The position numbers and the translations under genes are program-made. From contig CAIKMZ010000099.1 in assembly GCA_903828665.1 (NCBI GenBank), positions 1 to 34,572 on the forward strand: a stretch of DNA of 34,572 bases, written 5' to 3'. Under the pieces are notes generated by a model. It was not told where the DNA came from, ran no database searches, and saw nothing but the letters and a program-made list of their open reading frames with translations. Position 1 is the first letter of the stretch; every line of letters starts with the position of its first letter. Shown here one piece after another: positions 7,350-14,686 of the stretch. This DNA comes from an uncultured beta proteobacterium. GTDB taxonomy: Bacteria > Pseudomonadota > Gammaproteobacteria > Burkholderiales > Burkholderiaceae_C.

Positions 7350-9106
7350 CGCCGCCGGTTCCGCCGGCGCCGCTGCAGCAAGCCGAGGCCTGCGATCAAG
7401 ACCGCCAGCCCGATCAGCACCGGCTTGCGGTACGCGGGAATCCAGTAGTTCACGACGCTGTTGATCAGCACCTGGCGCGTCGGGTTGTAGCCCTCGGGCA
7501 TGGGCAGCACGCCGTGCAATTGCGCATAGGCCGCGTAGTCGCGCTGCATCGACGCGAACTGCATCGGCAGGCGTTGCTGCAAATCCTGCGTTTCGCCGGG
7601 GTCGGTGCGCAGGTCGTACAAATGCCACTGGCCGTCGCCCACCGGCACCATGTTCTGCACCAGCTTCAGGTCGCCCTTGAACAGCGCGAGGTTGCCCGCC
7701 AGTTCATAGCCGATGGCCTCGTCCGCCGGGTGCGCCTGCTGCGTTTCGCCCTTGAGCAGCGGCAGCAGGCTGCGCCCGGCCATGGATTCGATCGGCGCGC
7801 CCTTGTAGCGGTTGCCGGGCGGCGTGATGCCGGCGAGATCGAGCAGCGTCGGCGCGATGTCGGTGACATGGGTCAGGCTGGCTTGCACCTGGTTCGGTGT
7901 GCTGCCGGGCACGCCCGCGATGATGAGTGGCGTGCGAATGCCGCCTTCGCCGGCATAGAACTTGTAGCCGCTCAGGGGCGACGCGGCGGCGCTGGCCCAG
8001 CTCGGCCCCATGATGGTGTAGGCGCCTTTGTCGCCAAGCTTGTCCAGCGCCTGCGTGTACTGCGTCCAGAGCCAGGGCTGGGCGTCGGCGTAGTCCGATG
8101 CCTCGGGGCCGTTGTCGGAGAGGAAGACGAACACCGTGTTGTCGTACTCGTCGCTCTGCTTGAGATGCGCGATCAGCCGTCCGACGTGGAAGTCCATGGC
8201 CTCGGCCATGGCGGCGTAGACCTCCATGCGGCGTTCCTGGTACTGCTTGTCGCCGGCGCTCAGCGCGTCCCAGCTCTGCGTGCTGGTCATGGTCGCCAGC
8301 GGCGTGGCCTTGGGCATCAAGCCGAGTTCCGCCGCCTTGTCGCGCCGCGCCTGGCGCAGGGCGGTCCAGCCGTCCTTGTAGCGCCCCTTGTACTTGTCGA
8401 TGAAGGCGCGCGGCGCCTGCAGCGGCACATGGTTGGCCTGGAAACCGACATAGGCGAAGAACGGCTTGCCGCTGCCGGCGCCATCGCGCAGGTAGCCGAT
8501 GGCCTTGTCGACAAAGAACTCGGACGAGTAGTAGGTCTGCGGCATGACGGCCGGCTGCCCATCCTCAAACCAGTGCACGCGGTCGGTATGCGGCAGGTAG
8601 CGCTGGTTCGGCTCCCAGTTGTCGGAACCGGTGTCGCCCTGGATCAGCGAGCGGTCAAAGCCGCGCCGGTTCGGCAGGTTGTAGGGCTCGGTGCCCACGT
8701 TCCACTTGCCCGCGATGGCGGTGCGGTAGCCGTTGTCCTGCAGCAGGGTGGCGACCGTGACCACGCGCGTGTTGAGCGAGCCGAGGTAGCCCGGCTTACC
8801 CAGGTGCGCCTGCGGCATGGTCTCGGTCAGGTTGCCGACACCGTTGCGATGGTTGTCGACGCCGGTCAGCAGCATCGAGCGCGTCGGCGCGCAGGAGGCG
8901 GCGACGTGAAAGTTCGAGAAGCGCACGCCCTGTCGCGCCAGGGCGTCGATGTTGGGCGTGGCGATCTCGCCGCCGAAGGCGCCAACGTCGGTGAAGCCCC
9001 AGTCGTCGGCCACCAGCACCATGATGTTGGGACGTGCCGGTGTCGCGGCCAGCGCCGTGATGCCGGCCGTCAAGCCGATTGCAAGAACCAGCGCGCGGTA
9101 ATTCAT
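7346..9106 (-). CDS. AtsA-like type I sulfatase with C-terminal membrane anchor
   Basis: A 586-aa exported sulfatase of the alkaline phosphatase superfamily. A signal peptide covers about residues 1-21. Metal ligands appear in VLVADDWGF (Asp34, Asp35) and FLSDNGPE. The maturation motif CAPTRSMLLTG places the formylglycine precursor at Cys72, as in Pseudomonas AtsA (CSPTRSMLLTG). Other active-site elements are NHVPLQAP and YKFYAGEGGIRTP. Unusually, the KWHLG motif reads KWNVG: the catalytic His is Asn136. The C-terminus has one hydrophobic helix (PVLIGLAVLIAGLGLL) followed by an Arg-rich tail, a tail-anchor or sorting-signal-like end. The ATG at 9106 is preferred for spacing to AGGGCGGG; an ATG at 9115 adds three residues. 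It is activated by anSME- or FGE-type enzymes; an anSME is encoded three genes downstream. Confidence 0.92.
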   Translation of the reverse strand: MNYRALVLAIGLTAGITALAATPARPNIMVLVADDWGFTDVGAFGGEIATPNIDALARQGVRFSNFHVAASCAPTRSMLLTGVDNHRNGVGNLTETMPQAHLGKPGYLGSLNTRVVTVATLLQDNGYRTAIAGKWNVGTEPYNLPNRRGFDRSLIQGDTGSDNWEPNQRYLPHTDRVHWFEDGQPAVMPQTYYSSEFFVDKAIGYLRDGAGSGKPFFAYVGFQANHVPLQAPRAFIDKYKGRYKDGWTALRQARRDKAAELGLMPKATPLATMTSTQSWDALSAGDKQYQERRMEVYAAMAEAMDFHVGRLIAHLKQSDEYDNTVFVFLSDNGPEASDYADAQPWLWTQYTQALDKLGDKGAYTIMGPSWASAAASPLSGYKFYAGEGGIRTPLIIAGVPGSTPNQVQASLTHVTDIAPTLLDLAGITPPGNRYKGAPIESMAGRSLLPLLKGETQQAHPADEAIGYELAGNLALFKGDLKLVQNMVPVGDGQWHLYDLRTDPGETQDLQQRLPMQFASMQRDYAAYAQLHGVLPMPEGYNPTRQVLINSVVNYWIPAYRKPVLIGLAVLIAGLGLLQRRRRNRRR

Positions 9107-9121
9107 GGCTAGCATCCCGCC

Positions 9122-9376
9122 CTAATTGCGCCGCTGCGCCAGCGGCTTCCAGTGCAGCAGGCCGAACAGCAGCGTCAGCAGCACGCTCACCGCCAGCGGG
9201 CCGCGGTACTTGCGCACGTGCTTGAACATGAAGACGAGCTCGAGCACGTGCAGCGTCAGCAGCACGGCCGAGACGCTGAGCATCCGGCCGGCCAGCTCGC
9301 TGTTGATCAGTCCTGCCAGGCCGGCCAGCGCCAGCGCGTAGGCTGCCAGGCAGCCGATCTTCAAAATCAGAAACAT
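9122..9376 (-). CDS. Small membrane protein (DUF1145-like)
   Basis: An 84-aa protein with two or three hydrophobic helices (about 2-22, 30-50, 60-76), connected by the charged segment KHVRKYRGP. The spacing and the helix LLTLHVLELVFMFKHVRK recall the small DUF1145 family (E. coli YhhL), but I cannot confirm that without a search. Its start overlaps the end of the DsbA-like gene by 10 bp, and the sulfatase follows 15 bp later, so it is embedded in the operon. Possible roles are a small accessory membrane protein for transport or for the sulfatase; nothing in the sequence decides. Confidence 0.7.
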   Translation of the reverse strand: MFLILKIGCLAAYALALAGLAGLINSELAGRMLSVSAVLLTLHVLELVFMFKHVRKYRGPLAVSVLLTLLFGLLHWKPLAQRRN

Positions 9377-10662
9377 GAAGCCGATTCCTTCAACAGTTCT
9401 TCCTCAATCGCCCACAGACGGTCCTGGCCCCATACCGCGCAAGCGCGCACCCGAAACGAGGGCACGCCCCAGAGCCCCAAGGTAAACAGCTCGGCGCGAT
9501 TGACCTCGGCCACCGCGCGCCAGGCATCGTCCTTCAATGCCGTGCGCGCCGCTTGCCACTCCAGCCCGGCTCGCTCGACAATCTTGCGCAGGCCGCGTTC
9601 GCTGCCGGCATCGATTCCCTCGGCCCAGACGCCGTGCATGAAGGACAGAACATAGTCCTGCGCCTTGCCGGCGCGTTCGGCCATTGGCATCAGTGCCAGG
9701 CCGCGCTCGGCCGGGCGTCCCACCGGGTCGTTCAGGCGGCCGAAGGGGATGCCGCGCATGAGGGCCTCGCGCGCCGCGTCCGTGCTGATGTAGCGGCGCT
9801 TCTCGGCGGGCACGGGCAGGCCGCGCATCACCATCGGCAGCACATAGCGCAGCCGCACCGGCGCGCCCGTCAGGCGGCCGAGTTCAAAGACGCGCTTGGC
9901 GACGATGGCCGAATACGGGCTGCGCAGCGAAAAATAAAAGTCGATCGGCGCCGCCGTGGCCAAAGTGTGCGGCATCTGCAAATCCGCGGCGGGCGGGAAC
10001 ATCAGGTCGGCTACGCCGCTTTGCTGGGCGCCGAGTTCCTGCAGGCGCCGCTCCAGGTGATGCAGGCGGTCGATGCCCCAGTACCACTCGCCGCCGTAGT
10101 GAAAGGTGGCGCCCAGGTAATGCCCGAGGCGCTGGCGCAGCGCGTCGGCGGCGCGCTGGTGCGCGAGGACGGACGCCGGCGCCGGCAGTCCAGCCGCTGT
10201 TGGCGCGAGCGTGCCGTTCCAGAGCGCGGCTGACAGCGCGCCGGCCACGACCGCAAAGCTGCCATCCTCGGCGGCAGCGACCAGGCGTGCCGCCGCGTGT
10301 TGCACGGCCGGCGCCTCGGGCTGGCGGCCGCGGTCGTGGAATTCAAGGCCCCAGTGCGCTGCGAGCAACTGTGCGTCGCGCCGGCTGTAGGCCATCAGTT
10401 TTTCGCGCTCGGGCGCCGCGTTGTCGCTCGGCGCGCACACCACGTGGGCCTCGATGTCGATGTCGTAGCGCGCAAGCAGGCGCGGCAGGACTGAGGCCGC
10501 CAGCGCGCTGTAGGGATCGTCGACCTGGTGGAAATACTGCACTTGGTGGCGCGCACCGGAGCGCACCCGGATGCGCTCGGCGCTGGCGCGCCGCTTGCGC
10601 AGGCGTTCTCGCGAGAGAAGTCGCTGGCTGATGACCGGCATCAGCCAGCTCTTGATCGACAT
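9367..10662 (-). CDS. Tandem DsbA-family / 2-hydroxychromene-2-carboxylate isomerase-like protein
   Basis: A 431-aa cytoplasmic protein with two consecutive thioredoxin-fold units of the HCCA isomerase/kappa-GST type. The second (about residues 239-425) is canonical, with IDFYFSLRSPYSAI at the start, a helical insert and LGLWGVPSFRV (the cis-Pro loop) near the end. The first (about 40-230) begins VQYFHQVDDPYSAL and looks divergent. Both use SPYS/DPYS instead of a CxxC pair, so a redox role is unlikely; family members isomerise ring-opened aromatics using glutathione, or act as glutathione transferases. Usual length is about 200 aa, so this is a duplication-fusion. It begins 15 nt after the channel gene and overlaps the small membrane protein gene by 10 bp. 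Confidence 0.85.
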   Translation of the reverse strand: MSIKSWLMPVISQRLLSRERLRKRRASAERIRVRSGARHQVQYFHQVDDPYSALAASVLPRLLARYDIDIEAHVVCAPSDNAAPEREKLMAYSRRDAQLLAAHWGLEFHDRGRQPEAPAVQHAAARLVAAAEDGSFAVVAGALSAALWNGTLAPTAAGLPAPASVLAHQRAADALRQRLGHYLGATFHYGGEWYWGIDRLHHLERRLQELGAQQSGVADLMFPPAADLQMPHTLATAAPIDFYFSLRSPYSAIVAKRVFELGRLTGAPVRLRYVLPMVMRGLPVPAEKRRYISTDAAREALMRGIPFGRLNDPVGRPAERGLALMPMAERAGKAQDYVLSFMHGVWAEGIDAGSERGLRKIVERAGLEWQAARTALKDDAWRAVAEVNRAELFTLGLWGVPSFRVRACAVWGQDRLWAIEEELLKESASCF

Positions 10663-10677
10663 CGATCCGGTCCGTCC

Positions 10678-11853
10678 TTACCAGGCCTTGACGAAGCGCA
10701 GCTGCAGCGACTTGGCGACGATGGCATTGCGCGCGCCGAAGTTGTCGCTGTACTGCAGGTTGAAGCCGGCGTCCCGGCCCGGGAGCTTGTACGAGAGGAA
10801 GGGGCCGATGCCGAAATTGCGGTAGCGGTTGCCGTCGGCGGGCGCGCCGGTGCCGCTGTCGTCGGTCACCTGTTGCGTCGTCAGCAGGTTGCTGCCGAAG
10901 GCCCAGTCACCCATGACCTTGACGACGGCCAGTTCGCCGTAGATGAAGTTGCCGCTGCGGTAGTCGGTGTCCTTGTTCATGGTGTTGATGCCGTAGGACA
11001 GACGCCCGGCCACCGTGACACCCGCGTCCCAGGCTGAATCGGCCGGATGCGGGTTGAGCGCGTAGGTCACGGCCACGCCCGGGCGCAGCGTGTAGAACTT
11101 GCCGAAGCCCGGATTCGGCCCGCGCGTCTTGTCGTAGACGCCGGTCGGCAAATAGAGCGAGACGCCGGCGGCCACCTTGAGGCGGTCGTGATGGCGCACC
11201 CAGACCATCGACAGCTCGGTGTCGCCCAGGCCGGAGACGTCCGCGTTCTGTGCCGCGGCGGTGGCCGCGACACCGGCTTGCACCTGCGCATTGACGGCAG
11301 CGCCCACTTGCGCGATCGCGCCGCGCAAGGGCGCGGGCAGGGCCGCTGACGGGGTTGGCGTCACGGTGCCGGCCGGTTGCACCGCGATGAAGGTCCGGCT
11401 TTGCTTGATCAGCGGCACATTGATGGCGAACGCCAGGCGGCCGTCGCTGTACAGGTCCTCGGTCAGGTAGCCGCCCACCAGATTCAACTGCGTCTGCCGC
11501 TGGTTGAAGTCGACGGTGCCGGGGGCCACGCTGAGCGCGTAGGTTCCGTTGGGCACGGCGCCGCCGGTGGGTGTGCCGGTCGGCAGCGGCACGGTTCGGC
11601 CCGCCACGGCGATCGGATCGCCCTTGCTGTCGACCACCTTGTAGATGTTCAGGTAGGTCAGGCTCGCGGTGCCGAACAGGCCGGGATTGTCGGCCGGCGC
11701 CGCGATCTCGCCGCCGAAGGCGCCGACCGGCGACTGGCGCGAGCGCGATCCTTCGCTGGCCATGGCATTCACGCTGGCGGCGATCAGGGCCAGGCAGGAC
11801 ACGGTTTTGAAACTTGCGAGACCAGGGTAATTGCGATGCACCGTTTTCTTCAT
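10678..11853 (-). CDS. Outer-membrane channel, phenol-degradation MetA-like family
   Basis: A 391-aa precursor with a signal peptide (cleavage likely after VNAMAS, near residue 33) and a C-terminus ending in FVKAW, the aromatic terminal residue expected of a beta-barrel. Alternating strands such as LSMVWVRHHDRLKVAAGVSLYLPTG, GVAVTYALN and IGPFLSYKLPG fit the 'MetA-pathway of phenol degradation' outer-membrane family (SphA/MetA-like), thought to be channels for hydrophobic or aromatic compounds. A long Ala/Gln-rich stretch at about 175-210 is probably an extracellular loop. It is the first gene of the sulfatase cluster and is divergent from tetR; GGAG is placed well before the ATG. I infer substrate entry as its role. 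Confidence 0.8.
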   Translation of the reverse strand: MKKTVHRNYPGLASFKTVSCLALIAASVNAMASEGSRSRQSPVGAFGGEIAAPADNPGLFGTASLTYLNIYKVVDSKGDPIAVAGRTVPLPTGTPTGGAVPNGTYALSVAPGTVDFNQRQTQLNLVGGYLTEDLYSDGRLAFAINVPLIKQSRTFIAVQPAGTVTPTPSAALPAPLRGAIAQVGAAVNAQVQAGVAATAAAQNADVSGLGDTELSMVWVRHHDRLKVAAGVSLYLPTGVYDKTRGPNPGFGKFYTLRPGVAVTYALNPHPADSAWDAGVTVAGRLSYGINTMNKDTDYRSGNFIYGELAVVKVMGDWAFGSNLLTTQQVTDDSGTGAPADGNRYRNFGIGPFLSYKLPGRDAGFNLQYSDNFGARNAIVAKSLQLRFVKAW

Positions 11854-11928
11854 GTGACGTCTCCGATTTTCTTAGTGGCAGTAAGAAGGAATGCGCTGAA
11901 AGCGTCCGACACAGTGTTTACCCTGTGC

Positions 11929-11948
11929 TCCATACATCGATGTATGGA
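11929..11948. promoter_or_regulatory. Perfect 20-bp palindrome, probable TetR operator
   Basis: The sequence TCCATACATCGATGTATGGA is identical to its own reverse complement. It lies 75 bp before the channel gene and 158 bp before tetR. On the minus strand it falls just downstream of a good -10 box (TATATT, 11955-11960), about where transcription of the channel operon would start. On the plus strand it overlaps a weak -35 (CATACA) for TAATAT at 11954-11959. Size and symmetry suit a TetR dimer. A second partial inverted repeat, CACAG-N8-CTGTG, lies at 11910-11927. Binding by the adjacent TetR is inferred. Confidence 0.65.
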
Positions 11949-12106
11949 AGAGTTAATATAGCATCCGCATCCGCTTATCTTGTCGGGGTTTTCACTAGTC
12001 GATTGCACAATGTGTTTTCGATGGCGTGCGCGGCGACGCGAGGGCGGAACAAGGGTCGCACTGCGTGAGAATCAGGCGGCGAACACAAGAAGACGGGAGA
12101 CAACCC

Positions 12107-12730
12107 ATGAAGCCGACGAGCAAACCGAGAAAGCGTTCAGAGGCACCGCGGCTCAACCGCGACGATTGGCTCGATGCCGCCTTCAAGGCCGTCGTCGAGG
12201 GCGGTTTTGACAACGTGCGCGTGCTGGTGATTGCCGATGCGCTCGGTGTGACGCGCGGGAGCTTCTACTGGCATTTCGCCGACCACGCCGAACTGGTCTC
12301 GGCGCTGCTGGCGCGCTGGAAGGAGCGCGAGATCGCGATCGACCGGCAACTGCAGTCGCAGTCCACGGCGGACCCGCAGGCCGACCTGCTGCAACTGCTG
12401 GAGGCGGCGCTGGCGCACGGCGGCGCCGATCTGGAAAACATCCGCTTCGAGCTCGCGCTGCGCGGCCTCGGGCGGCGCGACCCGGGCGTTGCGAAGATGC
12501 TGGTCGAGGTCGATGAAATGCGCATGGCGCTGTTCGTCTCCAAGTTCATGCGCCTGACCGGTGACGCCACCGCCGCGACCGAACTGGCGGCCCTGTTCTA
12601 CCTGGCCATCGTCGGCAGCCACCAGGCCCTGAGCCGTCCGTCAAGCCCGCCGCAGGTCAAGGAATTCCTCAAGGGCATCATAGCCAGCCACCTGATCCAC
12701 AAGCAAACGCCCAAGCGCAAGAAGACCTGA
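12107..12730 (+). CDS. TetR-family transcriptional regulator
   Basis: A 207-aa regulator. The N-terminal helix-turn-helix region (about residues 19-62) shows WLDAAFKAVVEGGFDNVRV, IADALGVTRGSFYWHF and the usual F.DHAELVSALL helix. The C-terminal ligand-binding domain is divergent, as is normal. GGGAG lies 7 nt before the ATG at 12107; the longer in-frame start at 12026 is less likely because it would add 27 basic residues without helix-turn-helix features. It is flanked by a divergent sulfatase/channel operon and a convergent beta-oxidation operon, and a perfect palindrome lies in its upstream region, so it is the likely local repressor, with an acyl-CoA or substrate-derived ligand as a guess. 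The C-terminal tail is Lys-rich. Confidence 0.92.
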   Translation: MKPTSKPRKRSEAPRLNRDDWLDAAFKAVVEGGFDNVRVLVIADALGVTRGSFYWHFADHAELVSALLARWKEREIAIDRQLQSQSTADPQADLLQLLEAALAHGGADLENIRFELALRGLGRRDPGVAKMLVEVDEMRMALFVSKFMRLTGDATAATELAALFYLAIVGSHQALSRPSSPPQVKEFLKGIIASHLIHKQTPKRKKT

Positions 12731-12741
12731 ACCTCGGGCTC

Positions 12742-12810
12742 GTCATTGCGGACCTGATCCGAAATCCAGGGCCACGCGGCAGTGGATGCCGGATCCAGTC
12801 CGGCATGACA
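12742..12810 (+). repeat. Two-hairpin intergenic palindromic repeat, copy 2 / likely bidirectional terminator
   Basis: GTCATTGCGGACCTGATCCG starts an imperfect hairpin, and ATGCCGGA (12786-12793) pairs perfectly with TCCGGCAT (12799-12806). Its order of elements matches copy 1 (5994-6063) read on the opposite strand, including GTCATTGCGG, AATCCA and TGGAT. It lies in the 132-bp space between the convergent tetR and acyl-CoA dehydrogenase genes, where it may help end both transcripts. No T-run follows, so intrinsic termination is not assured. Confidence 0.75.
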
Positions 12811-12862
12811 ATCTGAAAATTGGATCGTCTCGGCCGGTCAACCTCGCGCCGACGAACGCGGA

Positions 12863-14686
12863 TCAATAGTCGAAAGCAAAGTGATCCTTGTTCATCTGCA
12901 TGACCGAGCGTGTGCTGGCCAGGGCCACTTTGCGGTGCGCATCGGCGCGTGGCAGCAGGCGCTCGAAGTAGAACGCGGCGGTCTGCAGCTTGGCCTGATA
13001 GAAGCTGGCTTCTTCGCAGCCCTTGCCGCTGGCCAGTAGAGGGCTCGCGCTGGCCGCTTGCCGGGCCCAGAAGAAGGCCATCATCACGTAGCCCGAGTAC
13101 ATCAGGTAGTCGACGCTGGCGGCGCCGACCGCTTCGCGGTCCTTGGCCGCGCGCAGCATGACGCGCGTGGTCAGCACGTTCCATTGCAGCGCACGTCGGC
13201 TCAAGGCGCGGGCCATCGTGCCCAGCGGTCCGCCGGCGAGCAGATGCGGCCTGGCAAAGCGCCACATCGTCGCAGTGAAGTCGCGCACGCAGCGCCCGCG
13301 GCTGGCGAGCAGCACCTTGCGCCCGAGCAGGTCCAGCGCCTGGATGCCGGTCGTGCCTTCGTACAGCGTCGCAATGCGCGCGTCGCGCGCGATCTGCTCC
13401 ATGCCGTGCTCGTGGATATAGCCGTGGCCGCCGAAGACCTGCATCCCGAGGTTGGCCGCCTCGAGCCCCATCTCGGTCAGGAAGCCCTTGAGGATCGGCG
13501 TGTAAAAGCCCAGCTCGTTGTCGAGCGCCATGGCCTGGGCCGCGTCGCCGGCGGTGATGGCGTTGAACATCTTGTCGGCCAGTTGCGCGACGCTGTAGAT
13601 CATGGCGCGGCCGCCTTCGGCGATGGCCTTTTGCGTCAGCAACATGCGCCGCACATCGGGATGCCAGATCAGCGCATCGGCCGCCTGGTCCGCATCCTTC
13701 TTGCCTGACAGCGCGCGCATCGAGCGGCGCTCGCGGGCGTAGGGCAGGGCGCCCTGGAACGAAGCCTCGGCGTGCGCAATGCCCTGGATCGCGGTGCCGA
13801 TGCGCGCCGTGTTCATGAAGGTGAACATGGCTTCGAGCCCCTTGTTCACCTCGCCGATCAGGTAGCCGGTTGCGCCATCGAAGTTGAGCACCGCCGTGGC
13901 GGAGCCGCGGATGCCCATCTTGTGCTCGATCGAGCCGCAAGCCACGGTGTTGCGCGCGCCCGCCACGCCTTCGCTGTCGACCAGCACCTTGGGCACGATG
14001 AAGAGCGAAATGCCGCGCGTGCCTTGCGGCGCGTCGGGCAGGCGCGCCAGCACGATGTGGATGATGTTGTCGGTCAGGTCGTGCTCGCCTGACGAAATGA
14101 AGATCTTGGTGCCCGTGATGCGGTAGCTGCCGTCGGGCAGCAGCTCGGCGCGGGTGCGGACCTGGGCCAGATCGGTGCCGCACTGCGCTTCGGTCAGGCA
14201 CATGGTGCCGCTCCACAGGCCGGCCACGAGCGAGGGCAGGTACTGCTGCTTCTGCGCCGCGCTGCCGTAGTGCAGGATGGTGTTGATGCAGCCCACGCTC
14301 AGACCGGGGTACATGTTGAACGACCAGTTGGCGGCGCCCATCATCTCGGACTTGAAGACGTTGACCGACATCGGCAGGCCCTGGCCGCCGTATTCGGTCG
14401 GGAACGAAAGCCCCTGCCAGCCGCCGGCGACGAACTGCGCGTAAGCGGCCTTGAAACCGGCCGGCGTCGTCACCGCGCCGTCGCGGAATTGGCAGCCCTG
14501 CGCGTCGCCCGACAGGTTCAGCGGCGCCAGCACGTCCTCGCACAGCGTAGCCGCGCCCTGCAGGATGGCCTCGATCATGTCCGGCGTAACATCGGCACCA
14601 TTGGACAGGCTCGCGTAGTGCGCCGGGTAGTCCAGCACCTCGTTCATAAGGAAGCGCATGTCGCGCAGAGGAGCTTTGTAGTTCAT
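12863..14686 (-). CDS. Acyl-CoA dehydrogenase, long FadE5/DmdC-type
   Basis: A 607-aa flavoprotein, longer than the usual 380-aa dehydrogenases because of N- and C-terminal extensions typical of the FadE5/DmdC class. CLTEAQCGTDLAQVRT (163-178) and FISSGEHDL (197-204) are FAD/substrate loops. FGGHGYIHEHGMEQIARDARI is the family signature, and LYEGTTGIQALDLLGRK contains the probable catalytic base Glu443. It would introduce the 2,3-double bond into an acyl-CoA. The ATG at 14686 overlaps the thiolase stop (TGATG). This is the last gene of the ten-gene operon. Length and sequence character fit mycobacterial FadE5, whose locus also holds FadA2, FabG4 and a MaoC protein, as here. The actual chain length or side-chain substrate is unknown. 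Confidence 0.92.
   Translation of the reverse strand: MNYKAPLRDMRFLMNEVLDYPAHYASLSNGADVTPDMIEAILQGAATLCEDVLAPLNLSGDAQGCQFRDGAVTTPAGFKAAYAQFVAGGWQGLSFPTEYGGQGLPMSVNVFKSEMMGAANWSFNMYPGLSVGCINTILHYGSAAQKQQYLPSLVAGLWSGTMCLTEAQCGTDLAQVRTRAELLPDGSYRITGTKIFISSGEHDLTDNIIHIVLARLPDAPQGTRGISLFIVPKVLVDSEGVAGARNTVACGSIEHKMGIRGSATAVLNFDGATGYLIGEVNKGLEAMFTFMNTARIGTAIQGIAHAEASFQGALPYARERRSMRALSGKKDADQAADALIWHPDVRRMLLTQKAIAEGGRAMIYSVAQLADKMFNAITAGDAAQAMALDNELGFYTPILKGFLTEMGLEAANLGMQVFGGHGYIHEHGMEQIARDARIATLYEGTTGIQALDLLGRKVLLASRGRCVRDFTATMWRFARPHLLAGGPLGTMARALSRRALQWNVLTTRVMLRAAKDREAVGAASVDYLMYSGYVMMAFFWARQAASASPLLASGKGCEEASFYQAKLQTAAFYFERLLPRADAHRKVALASTRSVMQMNKDHFAFDY

Noticed and set aside
7514..9112. 532-codon plus-strand frame opposite the AtsA-like sulfatase
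   Set aside because: Mirror frame of a clear sulfatase; no motif or ribosome site. The same applies to plus-strand frames at 21569-23320 and 23915-25711.
5994..12810. Composite transposon delimited by the two repeats
   Set aside because: No transposase inside, no target-site duplication seen, and the copies are imperfect; they look like dispersed intergenic repeats.
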